DNA of 5,520 bases from Defluviitaleaceae bacterium (GCA_009782245.1 WRKK01000171.1:1-5520); one strand, 5' to 3'; numbered from the stretch's first letter, positions 1 through 5,208 are shown. Notes: generated by a model from the sequence alone, not told the origin. Numbers and translations: made by a program.

Positions 1-216
1 CCGCTTGTCCCGTCGGGCTAAATCGGAATGGGGAAACGGGCGACCGACCCGCCTAACGAACGGGCGACCGACCTGCTTGACAAACGGGCGACCGTCCCGC
101 TTGTCCCGTCGGGCTAAATCGGAATGGGAAAACGGGCAACCGACCTGCTTGTCCCGTCGGGCTAAATCGGAATGGGGAAACGGGCGACCGACCCGCTTGA
201 CAAACGGGCGACCGAG
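1..216. repeat. Tandem array of 24-bp and 48-bp GC-rich modules
   Basis: The stretch divides without remainder into six modules: 1-48 (48 bp), 49-72 (24), 73-96 (24), 97-144 (48), 145-192 (48) and 193-216 (24). Nearly all begin with CCGCTTG or CTGCTTG (49-72 begins CCGCCTA), and all end with the core AACGGGCGACCGAC or a close variant. The 48-bp form carries a further 24 bp in the middle, containing GTCGGGCTAAATCGGAATGG. Copies differ by only a few substitutions, for example GGGCAACC for GGGCGACC in 97-144. No unique spacers separate the units, so this is a tandem array and not a CRISPR. The first module starts at the window edge, so the array may extend further left. Its GC content is far above that of the genes next to it. 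Its function is unknown. Confidence 0.9.
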
Positions 217-293
217 GACGGTCGCCCCTACAAAAACGCCGACCGTAGGGGCGACCGTCCCCTGCCCGTCCGACAGGCGGGTCGGTCGCCCGT
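204..293. repeat. Large interrupted inverted repeat (foldback) at the end of the array
   Basis: Bases 216-231 are perfectly complementary to 245-260 (16 bp, 13-nt loop at 232-244). Outside them, 204-215 (ACGGGCGACCGA) is complementary to 282-293 (TCGGTCGCCCGT). Together they give 28 bp of stem interrupted on one side by the 21 nt at 261-281. The array core GGGCGACCG therefore changes orientation here. The whole 28-bp left arm (204-231) recurs exactly at 3816-3843. As RNA or single-stranded DNA this would fold very stably. There is no T-run after it, so it is not an ordinary intrinsic terminator. Confidence 0.85.
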
Positions 294-348
294 CCGTCTA
301 ATCCCAAATGTTTCAATAAAAATGTACGCAGATGGACGGTCGCCCGTT
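238..348 (-). repeat. Dispersed repeat element, copy 1 (inverted relative to copy 2)
   Basis: The reverse complement of 238-348 aligns with 3761-3850 over the full length of that second copy. The part 238-260 is identical to 3828-3850 (23 bp). The part 282-346 matches 3763-3827 at 58 of 65 positions. The 21 nt at 261-281 are present only in this copy. The element therefore contains GGACGGTCGCCCCTAC, a GACGGGCGACCGA arm, a GGGATTAGAC segment and the TTTCAATAAAA..GTACGCA motif in fixed order. The strand given is arbitrary and takes copy 2 as +. The build resembles REP- or MITE-like palindromic intergenic elements. No transposase or clear terminal target duplication is visible. Confidence 0.85.
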
Positions 349-385
349 CCGTGGGGTTTGCGATATTTCAATAAAAGCGTACGCA
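311..385 (+). repeat. Two 20-bp direct repeats, TTTCAATAAAAxxGTACGCA
   Basis: Positions 311-330 and 366-385 both read TTTCAATAAAA, two variable bases, then GTACGCA. Each is followed within a few bases by a GGACGG(T)(C/T)GCCC segment, so the larger unit is duplicated with a 55-bp offset. A third copy lies in reverse orientation at 3779-3797. The AT-rich motif is consistently placed between GC-rich arms, as expected of a modular mobile repeat. Confidence 0.8.
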
Positions 386-433
386 AGGGACGGTTGCCCC
401 TGCCGCCGGCAGGCGGGGGGCAGCGCCCCACGG
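349..433. repeat. Inverted repeat with GC-rich hairpins just upstream of the methyltransferase gene
   Basis: CCGTGGGG at 349-356 is complementary to CCCCACGG at 426-433. Inside it, CCTGCC (399-404) pairs with GGCAGG (408-413) across a 3-nt loop, and GGGGC (417-421) can pair with GCCCC (425-429). The block ends 24 nt before the methyltransferase ribosome binding site. If it is transcribed, these hairpins would lie in the 5' leader of that gene. There is no following T-run and no evidence that it terminates transcription. Confidence 0.6.
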
Positions 434-469
434 TTTTGACTTTGACTTTGATATGTAAAGGAAGAAAAT

Positions 470-1603
470 ATGTTAGATTTAGTTGCAACAGCCGCATTTG
501 GGTTAGAGGCGGTAGTAAAGCGGGAATGTGCCGCATTGGGTTTTTCGGGGATTGCTGTGGCAGATGGACAGATAAATTTTGTGGGTACTGTTGAAGATAT
601 TGTTACCGCTAATTTGTGGTTGCGTAGTGCCGATAGGGTTTTGGTGCGTATTTCGCAGTTTACGGCGGTAACTTTTGACGAACTTTTTGAAGGCACAAAA
701 GCGTTGCCATGGTCGGATTGGATACCCAAAAATGGTAAATTTACCGTGCTGGCAAAATCGGTAAAATCGCAGGTTGGCAGTTTGTCGGATATACAAAGTG
801 TCGCAAAAAAGGCGATTGCCGAACAACTTAAACAAGCCCACAAAACGGAAACCTTGCCCGAAACGGGCGCAGAATACACCGTGCAAATCGCTCTGCTAAA
901 AAATACCGTAACCGCAACAATAGACACTACTGGTCTAAAAGCAGGCTTGCACAAACGGGGCTATCGTGCCAGAGCAACCGATGCTCCGCTTAAGGAAACT
1001 ATGGCGGCGGCACTTGTTTTGCTGTCATATTGGAAACCCAATAGAATACTGCTTGACGGTATGTGCGGCTCGGGGACAATACCAATAGAAACAGCACTAA
1101 TTGCGAAAAATATCGCACCTGGGCTAAACCGTGGTTTCGCTTGCGAAAATTGGGAGCGAATCCCCCAAAAAATATGGCGCGAGGCCAAAAAAAATGCGTA
1201 CGCCGCAATTAATACCTTTGTAGAGCCGCTTGTCTTCGGCTCGGATATATCGCAAGCGGCAATAGAATTAGCCCAACACAACGCCGCCGAGGCTGGCGTT
1301 GACGACTGCATAATTTTTGAACAAAAACCGCTGGAAAAAATAACCCTGCCAGCCGATTACGGCGTTACAATATGCAACCCGCCTTATGGCGAACGCCTGG
1401 GCAAAATAGACGAGATTAACACGCTTTACAAAAATATGGGTGCTGTCTTCAAAAATCCCACCTGGTCGGTTTACGTGCTTACTTCGGACGAATTTTTTGA
1501 ACAATCGTTCGGCAAAAAAGCAAACGCCAAACGCAAACTGTTTAACGGCAATATAAAGGTGGATTATTACCAATATCACGGCATTCGTCCGCCAAAGGAG
1601 TAA
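470..1603 (+). CDS. THUMP-domain class I SAM-dependent RNA methyltransferase (YpsC/RlmL-N family)
   Basis: The 377-aa product has the layout of the UPF0020/THUMP RNA methyltransferases. An N-terminal ferredoxin-like and THUMP region covers roughly residues 1-155, then the conserved HKRGYR linker (161-166), then a Rossmann-fold domain. SAM-binding motif I is DGMCGSGT (196-203), the acidic motif II is around D259, and the catalytic motif is NPPYGERL (303-310). Proteins of this family that methylate guanine N2 in 23S rRNA (RlmL in E. coli, m2G2445) carry this NPPY form, so an rRNA guanine is the likely target. That target is inferred from the family. The length fits the single-domain Bacillota form; E. 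coli RlmKL is a much longer fusion. ATG 470 follows AAAGGAAG (457-463) at a normal distance. No convincing promoter lies directly upstream, because repeats occupy 1-433. No terminator follows, so read-through into rplS is possible. Confidence 0.93.
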   Translation: MLDLVATAAFGLEAVVKRECAALGFSGIAVADGQINFVGTVEDIVTANLWLRSADRVLVRISQFTAVTFDELFEGTKALPWSDWIPKNGKFTVLAKSVKSQVGSLSDIQSVAKKAIAEQLKQAHKTETLPETGAEYTVQIALLKNTVTATIDTTGLKAGLHKRGYRARATDAPLKETMAAALVLLSYWKPNRILLDGMCGSGTIPIETALIAKNIAPGLNRGFACENWERIPQKIWREAKKNAYAAINTFVEPLVFGSDISQAAIELAQHNAAEAGVDDCIIFEQKPLEKITLPADYGVTICNPPYGERLGKIDEINTLYKNMGAVFKNPTWSVYVLTSDEFFEQSFGKKANAKRKLFNGNIKVDYYQYHGIRPPKE

Positions 1604-1635
1604 AATCCAAAAAATCCAAAAAAATCCAAAAAAAT
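1602..1635 (+). promoter_or_regulatory. Phased A-tracts upstream of the rplS promoter
   Basis: Three A-runs separated by TCC recur about every 10 bp, close to one helical turn, and end 4 bp before the -35 box. Helically phased A-tracts bend DNA, and AT-rich sequence in this position can act as an UP element for the RNA polymerase alpha C-terminal domain. The bending and the activating role are inferred. CCAAAAAAATT, the last part, also occurs upstream of the promoter at 5339-5367. Confidence 0.5.
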
Positions 1636-1638
1636 TAT

Positions 1639-1667
1639 TTGACTATTTTGCAAATTTAGTGTAATAT
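1639..1667 (+). promoter_or_regulatory. Sigma-A-type promoter for rplS-lepB-rbgA
   Basis: TTGACT (1639-1644), a 17-bp spacer and TAATAT (1662-1667) give a near-consensus housekeeping promoter. Transcription should start near 1673-1675, leaving about 45 nt of leader before the rplS ATG. The promoter lies in the gap after the methyltransferase gene, so rplS expression does not depend on upstream genes. Confidence 0.8.
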
Positions 1668-1675
1668 TGTCTGCA

Positions 1676-1694
1676 TATGGTATTTAACGCCATA
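1676..1694 (+). promoter_or_regulatory. Small hairpin in the rplS 5' leader (possible L19 leader)
   Basis: TATGG (1676-1680) pairs with CCATA (1690-1694) around a 9-nt loop, almost at the predicted 5' end of the transcript and just upstream of the ribosome binding site. A structured L19 leader is known upstream of rplS in several Bacillota. This stem is only 5 bp, so assignment to that family is a guess. Confidence 0.3.
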
Positions 1695-1718
1695 ACATTT
1701 TAGAGAGGAACGATTTTT

Positions 1719-2075
1719 ATGAATTTGATTATAAAGGAACTAGAGCAAGAACAGATGAAAAAGGAATTGCCCGTATTTAAGGTGGGCGATACTGTTCGTG
1801 TACACGGAAAAATTGTTGAGGGTACAAAAGAGCGTATCCAAGTTTTTGAGGGCATTGTTATTAAACGACAAAACGCTGGCGTGCGGGAAACTTTTACCGT
1901 GCGTAGGTTATCTTACGGCGTGGGCGTTGAAAAAACATGGCCCCTGCATTCGCCACGTGTGGAAAACGTGGAAGTTGTGCGGCGCGGCGTTGTGCGACGT
2001 GCTAAGCTGTTTTACTTGCGCAACCGCATAGGCAAAGCCGCTAAAGTAAAGGAAGAAATATACAAAAAATCGTAG
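1719..2075 (+). CDS. rplS: 50S ribosomal protein L19 (bL19)
   Basis: This 118-aa basic protein matches bL19 along its whole length. It has an acidic and lysine-rich N-terminus, the PVFKVGDTVRVHGKIVEG segment (about 19-36), RIQVFEGIVIKRQNAG (about 39-54), FTVRRLSYGVGVEKTWPLHSP (59-79), and a C-terminus with RRGVVRRAKLFYLRNRIGKA. bL19 sits at the interface between the 30S and 50S subunits. The length is typical. ATG 1719 is preceded by AGAGAGGAA (1702-1710) with good spacing. The gene ends in tandem stops, TAG then TAA. It is first in a unit with lepB and rbgA, transcribed from the promoter at 1639-1667, and is followed by a terminator-like hairpin. The usual Bacillota upstream partner trmD is absent here. 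Confidence 0.98.
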   Translation: MNLIIKELEQEQMKKELPVFKVGDTVRVHGKIVEGTKERIQVFEGIVIKRQNAGVRETFTVRRLSYGVGVEKTWPLHSPRVENVEVVRRGVVRRAKLFYLRNRIGKAAKVKEEIYKKS

Positions 2076-2081
2076 TAAATC

Positions 2082-2115
2082 GGCATGGCTGCAGTCCGCG
2101 CCCATGCCTTTTTTT
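2082..2115 (+). terminator. Intrinsic terminator or attenuator between rplS and lepB
   Basis: GGCATGG (2082-2088) pairs perfectly with CCATGCC (2102-2108) across a 13-nt loop, and seven T follow (2109-2115). The lepB ribosome binding site starts at the very next base (2116). No other promoter is evident before lepB, so the hairpin probably lets only part of the transcription through. That would give much L19 mRNA and less mRNA for the signal peptidase and the GTPase. Confidence 0.8.
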
Positions 2116-2129
2116 GAAGGTGGAATTGT

Positions 2130-2771
2130 GTGCTAACAGAAAATATTAAAAATCCATTTTTGCGCGTTATAGCAATGGGGTTGCTGAAAATCCCTGTTTT
2201 GCGGAGTATAACAAGATGGTTGCTGATTAATGTTGAAAAAAGCCAGTTTGTGCGCAACGTGATGGAATGGCTATTGGCTATTTTAACCGCTTTTATTTTG
2301 TTTATTATTATTCGTAACTTTGTTTTTAGAGTTGCCGATGTTAATGGACACTCAATGCAGCCAACCCTTACACACGGCGATTTTGTTTTGCTGTCCAGAA
2401 TAAGATATTGGTTTGACGACCCGCAACACGGCGATATTATTGCGTTCCCCTTTAGAGGAAACCCGTCCGAATACTACATTAAACGAGTAATAGGCGTGCC
2501 AGGCGATACGATAGATTTTCGTAATAATCGCTTTATTGTCAACGGCGAAGAAGAAGACTTTGAATTTGCACAGGTTGATACGTTCTCGGGCGGCGATACG
2601 GCGTTTCCAATAATAGTAACCGAGGGCGAGGTGTTTGTTTTAGGCGACAACCGCAACGCCAGCAAAGACAGTCGCTACACCGAAGTTGGCTTAGTGCCGA
2701 AACAAGAAATGTTGGGCAGGGTAACATTCCGACTATGGCCGTTTGCCCGTATTGGGCTGGTTTCGCCATGA
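2130..2771 (+). CDS. lepB: Type I signal peptidase
   Basis: This 213-aa membrane protease removes signal peptides from exported preproteins on the outer face of the cytoplasmic membrane. One clear transmembrane helix (about 46-66) precedes the catalytic domain. Box B is NGHSMQPTL with nucleophile Ser75. Box D is YYIKRVIGVPGD with general base Lys118. Box E is LGDNRNASKDSR (171-182). The Ser/Lys dyad and C-terminal P-type boxes are intact. It is longer than the usual Gram-positive form because about 45 residues precede the membrane helix. This N-terminal part is basic and partly hydrophobic (11-35). The start is GTG 2130, supported by GAAGGTGGA (2116-2124). An internal Met45 start would give the standard length but lacks that site. 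It follows rplS through the hairpin at 2082-2115 and overlaps rbgA by 4 bp. Confidence 0.96.
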   Translation: MLTENIKNPFLRVIAMGLLKIPVLRSITRWLLINVEKSQFVRNVMEWLLAILTAFILFIIIRNFVFRVADVNGHSMQPTLTHGDFVLLSRIRYWFDDPQHGDIIAFPFRGNPSEYYIKRVIGVPGDTIDFRNNRFIVNGEEEDFEFAQVDTFSGGDTAFPIIVTEGEVFVLGDNRNASKDSRYTEVGLVPKQEMLGRVTFRLWPFARIGLVSP

Positions 2772-3631
2772 ACATACAATGGTACCCAGGTCATATGACC
2801 AAAACTAAACGCATGATGCAAGAAAATATCCCGCTGGTGGATATAGTTATCGAACTGCTAGATGCGCGGATTCCGTACAGCAGTAAAAATCCTGCTATAG
2901 ACGAACTGGCACAGCACAAAAAACGGCTAATTTTGCTGAACAAAGCCGATTTAGCAAACGCCGCCATAACCAAAGATTGGCAAAATTACTATATAGCCAG
3001 AGGTTTTACAACGATTTCGCTAAACGCTACCGAAAAAAAAATTGCCAGCCGTCTAGCCGAAACCGTACGCAACATTATGGCGGAAAAAATAGCCAAGGAA
3101 AAAAGCCGCGGCCGCCTAACCGTAAACATTAGGGCGATGGTTGTGGGCATACCCAATGTTGGAAAATCAACATTAATAAACCAGCTTTCGGGCGTGGCGG
3201 GCAAAAAAGGCACACCAACCACCACGGGCGATAGGCCTGGCGTAACCCGTGGCAAACAATGGATAAAAGTCGCCAAAGATTTTGATTTGCTGGATACCCC
3301 TGGTGTGTTATGGCCAAAGTTCGAAGAGCCGCAAGTGGGCGAAAAACTAGCCTTTACAGGTGCAATAAACGATACAATTTTAGATACAGTCGCCCTAGCC
3401 GAGCTGTTTATTCAATGGCTGTTACAAGAAAACGCCGATACATTACTGCAACGCTACAAACTGCCAGAAACCGCCGCACAGCTGCCGCACCACGAAATAT
3501 TAACAATCATCGGCACAAACCGCTCTTTTAAGCTAAAAGGCAACACAATAGATTTAACTCGTACTGCAATAACTGTGTTGGACGAGTTTCGTAGCGGTAA
3601 GTTGGGTAGAATAACGTTGGAAAAGCCGTAG
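2768..3631 (+). CDS. rbgA: Ribosome biogenesis GTPase RbgA/YlqF
   Basis: The 287-aa protein is a circularly permuted GTPase needed for a late step of 50S subunit assembly in Bacillota. The G motifs appear in permuted order: G4 NKAD (58-61), G5 SLNA (84-87), G1 GIPNVGKST (127-135), G2 with Thr160 in GVT, and G3 DTPG (176-179). A C-terminal helical domain (about 200-287) of the RNA-binding, ANTAR-like type follows. The N-terminus MNIQWYPGHM is the family signature, which fixes the start at ATG 2768. This ATG overlaps the lepB TGA (ATGA), so translation is probably coupled, and the upstream site is only a weak GGGCTGG. A longer reading from 2735 would add 11 residues out of the lepB coding sequence and is unlikely. 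The rnhB gene that often follows is missing; repeats begin instead. Confidence 0.96.
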   Translation: MNIQWYPGHMTKTKRMMQENIPLVDIVIELLDARIPYSSKNPAIDELAQHKKRLILLNKADLANAAITKDWQNYYIARGFTTISLNATEKKIASRLAETVRNIMAEKIAKEKSRGRLTVNIRAMVVGIPNVGKSTLINQLSGVAGKKGTPTTTGDRPGVTRGKQWIKVAKDFDLLDTPGVLWPKFEEPQVGEKLAFTGAINDTILDTVALAELFIQWLLQENADTLLQRYKLPETAAQLPHHEILTIIGTNRSFKLKGNTIDLTRTAITVLDEFRSGKLGRITLEKP

Positions 3632-3760
3632 AGTTAGAGTAAAAATAAAAGTAAAAGTGAATAAAATTGGGTGTTGTAGTGCAGGTTGGGTGTTGGATTT
3701 GTGCTTTTTTTTGGTGGGGTGTTAGTGGTTGAATTTATTAATGTTGGGGTTTAATGGGAA
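3632..3760. other. GT-rich low-complexity spacer after rbgA
   Basis: The + strand is nearly free of C from about 3632 to 3760. It holds purine-rich AGAGTTAGAGT-like sequence and then a GT-rich part. TTGGGTGTTG occurs twice (3667-3676 and 3686-3695). There are several G-runs of 3-4 and eight T at 3705-3712. I find no stem before the T-run, so no intrinsic terminator for rbgA. I also see no gene here on either strand. The G-runs are too widely spaced to argue confidently for a quadruplex. Confidence 0.5.
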
Positions 3761-3867
3761 AACGGGCGACCGACCACCTGCGTACACTTTTATTGAACCA
3801 GTAGGGATTAGACAGACGGGCGACCGAGGACGGTCGCCCCTACGGTCGGCTCGGTCGCCCGTTCCGT
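3761..3867 (+). repeat. Dispersed repeat element, copy 2
   Basis: Bases 3761-3850 are an inverted copy of 238-348, lacking the 21 nt found there at 261-281. Bases 3852-3867 add a 16-bp exact match to 337-352 in direct orientation. Just before the element, 3753-3775 matches 123-145 of the tandem array with one difference. Internally, ACGGGCGACCGA (3816-3827) pairs with TCGGTCGCCCGT (3851-3862), so the right half folds back on itself. Copies 1 and 2 thus bracket the block 470-3631 in opposite orientation. Confidence 0.85.
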
Positions 3868-3884
3868 CTGGTTTTGGAATACAT
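3840..3884 (-). pseudogene. Divergent gene start opening into the repeat: 14-codon ORF
   Basis: Read on the minus strand, AGGAGG (3892-3897) is followed after 7 nt by ATG (3882-3884), an ideal initiation site, and a promoter lies upstream at 3930-3959. The reading frame gives only MYSKTRRNGRPSRP before TAG at 3840-3842, and from about the fifth codon on it runs into the repeat element. The simplest inference is that a gene once divergent from the oxidoreductase lost its body when the repeat inserted or rearranged. A real short peptide or leader ORF is the alternative. The remaining codons are too few to identify the lost gene. Confidence 0.45.
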
Positions 3885-3929
3885 AAAATTTCCTCCTAAA
3901 ATGCTTGCCGTGGGTTTACAGGGCTTTTT

Positions 3930-3959
3930 ATTATAGCACAACCCCCAATAATTTTCCAA
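3930..3959 (-). promoter_or_regulatory. Minus-strand promoter facing the repeat
   Basis: On the minus strand, TTGGAA (3954-3959), an 18-bp spacer and a perfect TATAAT (3930-3935) are present, with TGC directly before the -10 (extended -10). Transcription would start near 3922 and cover the AGGAGG/ATG at 3882-3897. It is divergent from the oxidoreductase promoter, whose -10 lies about 50 bp away. Confidence 0.55.
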
Positions 3960-3980
3960 CTATACTCCCCGCCAAATTTA

Positions 3981-3989
3981 TGTTATAAT
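3981..3989 (+). promoter_or_regulatory. Extended -10 promoter for the oxidoreductase gene
   Basis: TGTTATAAT gives a perfect TATAAT (3984-3989) with the TG extension at 3981-3982. The -35 at the proper distance (3961-3966, TATACT) is poor, which extended -10 promoters tolerate and which may also mean that an activator is used. The predicted start lies near 3996, leaving about 30 nt of leader. Confidence 0.6.
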
Positions 3990-4025
3990 ACCATAAAAAC
4001 ACCCCCAAACCAAGGAGGAAATAAC

Positions 4026-5186
4026 ATGAAAAAAATCAACATAGGCCTACTAGGCTACAAATTTATGGGAAAAGCCCATTCTAACGCATACAGCAAGCTG
4101 GGTATGTTTTTTGACCTAGATGCTGAACTCGTTAAAAAAGCCGTGTTTGGCAGAGACGAACAGTGGGTTGCCGCCGCCGCCAAAAAGTTCGGCTGGGAAA
4201 CATACGAAACCAACTGGCAAAAATTTGTCAGCCGCCCAGATTTAGACATAATTGACATAACAGCACCCAGCAACTTTCACAAAGAGGCCGCCATAGCCGC
4301 CGCCGAAAACAATAAACACGTGTTCTGCGAAAAACCGCTCGCTCTTAATACAAAAGATGCTCGTGATATTTTAGCGGTCGCCAAAAAACACAACATTAAG
4401 CACCAAGTTGGTTTTAACTACCGTTTTGCACCCGCAATACAACTGGCAAAAAAAATAATAGAAGACGGCAAAATAGGGCAAATTTACCACTTTAGAGGAA
4501 ACTACTTGCAAGATTTTATTGTAGACCCAACTTTTCCGCTAGTTTGGCGGCTAGATAAATCCGTCGCTGGCTCTGGCTCGCATGGCGACCTCGGCGCGCA
4601 CGTTATCGATTTGGCACGTTACCTGGTGGGCGATTTTAAGCGGGTTATGGGCATACAAAAAACTTTCATAAAAGAACGCCCTATTGTGGAAAAAATGACA
4701 GGGCTAAGCGGTAGCGCCGCCGAAACCGCCGAATACGGCACAGTAACCGTTGACGATGCCACTATTTTTATATCCGAATTTGAAAACGGGGCACTCGGCT
4801 CGTTCGAGGCTACCCGCTTTGCTCCTGGGCATAAAAACGACCTTTCCTTTGAAATTAACGGTAGCAAAGGCAGCCTACGTTTTGACCTGCTACGCATTAA
4901 CGAACTAGAATACTTCTCCCGCGACGACGAGCCAGCTTTGCAGGGCTTTAGAAACATTCAGGTTACACAAGATATGCACCCGTACGCCGCAAACTGGTGG
5001 CCCGCTGGCCATGTTATCGGCTACGAACATACCTTTGTACACGAATTTTACGAGTTTTTTAACGCCATTATCAACAACACGCCCACCAGCCCCGATTTTT
5101 ACGATGGCATGAAATGCTGCCAAGTGCTAGAAGCCGTTGAGGCCTCGGTGGAAAATGGCGGGTTTGTTAATGTGGCGGAAATTTAG
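4026..5186 (+). CDS. Gfo/Idh/MocA family NAD(P)-dependent oxidoreductase
   Basis: The 386-aa product belongs to the family of sugar and inositol dehydrogenases and related reductases. The N-terminal Rossmann fold begins with GLLGYKFMGKAH (7-18). The conserved EKP (102-104) supplies the catalytic lysine, K103. NYRFAPA (131-137) and GDLGAHVIDL (187-196), with D188 and H192, complete the usual active-site set. The C-terminal alpha/beta substrate domain runs from about residue 135 to the end, with the ENGALGSFEATR strand (253-264) typical of it. The family suggests oxidation or reduction of a cyclic polyol, sugar or sugar acid; the substrate cannot be told from sequence, and no transporter or isomerase genes are adjacent. 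ATG 4026 has a perfect AAGGAGG (4012-4018) with 7-nt spacing. The gene is monocistronic, with its own promoter and a strong terminator at 5209-5245. Confidence 0.95.
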   Translation: MKKINIGLLGYKFMGKAHSNAYSKLGMFFDLDAELVKKAVFGRDEQWVAAAAKKFGWETYETNWQKFVSRPDLDIIDITAPSNFHKEAAIAAAENNKHVFCEKPLALNTKDARDILAVAKKHNIKHQVGFNYRFAPAIQLAKKIIEDGKIGQIYHFRGNYLQDFIVDPTFPLVWRLDKSVAGSGSHGDLGAHVIDLARYLVGDFKRVMGIQKTFIKERPIVEKMTGLSGSAAETAEYGTVTVDDATIFISEFENGALGSFEATRFAPGHKNDLSFEINGSKGSLRFDLLRINELEYFSRDDEPALQGFRNIQVTQDMHPYAANWWPAGHVIGYEHTFVHEFYEFFNAIINNTPTSPDFYDGMKCCQVLEAVEASVENGGFVNVAEI

Positions 5187-5208
5187 AACTTGCGATAAAA
5201 AAAGCGAT

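Noticed and set aside
1..216. CRISPR array
   Set aside because: Units are contiguous and near-identical, with no unique spacers of constant length between repeats, and no cas genes are nearby.
5..301. 98-residue protein on the + strand (and the opposite 53-316 frame)
   Set aside because: It consists entirely of repeat modules, starts at a TTG with no ribosome binding site and resembles no known protein. It stays open because the module length is a multiple of three.
313..954. 213-residue minus-strand ORF
   Set aside because: It lies antisense to the clear methyltransferase gene and the repeats, and has no recognisable domain.
2735..2767. Upstream start for rbgA adding 11 residues
   Set aside because: These codons lie inside lepB in another frame with no ribosome binding site, and the family N-terminus MNIQWYPGHM begins at 2768.
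3310..3531. 73-residue + ORF inside rbgA
   Set aside because: It is an arginine-rich shadow frame of rbgA with no independent start signals.
3705..3712. Intrinsic terminator for rbgA at the T8 run
   Set aside because: No stable stem precedes the T-run.
3634..3753. Minus-strand open frame in the spacer after rbgA as the missing body of the divergent gene
   Set aside because: It is open only because the strand is AC-rich. It has no start codon, its translation is low-complexity, and it is separated from the divergent start by the repeat.
3666..3766. G-quadruplex
   Set aside because: G-runs of three or more are spaced by loops mostly much longer than seven bases, so the case is weak.
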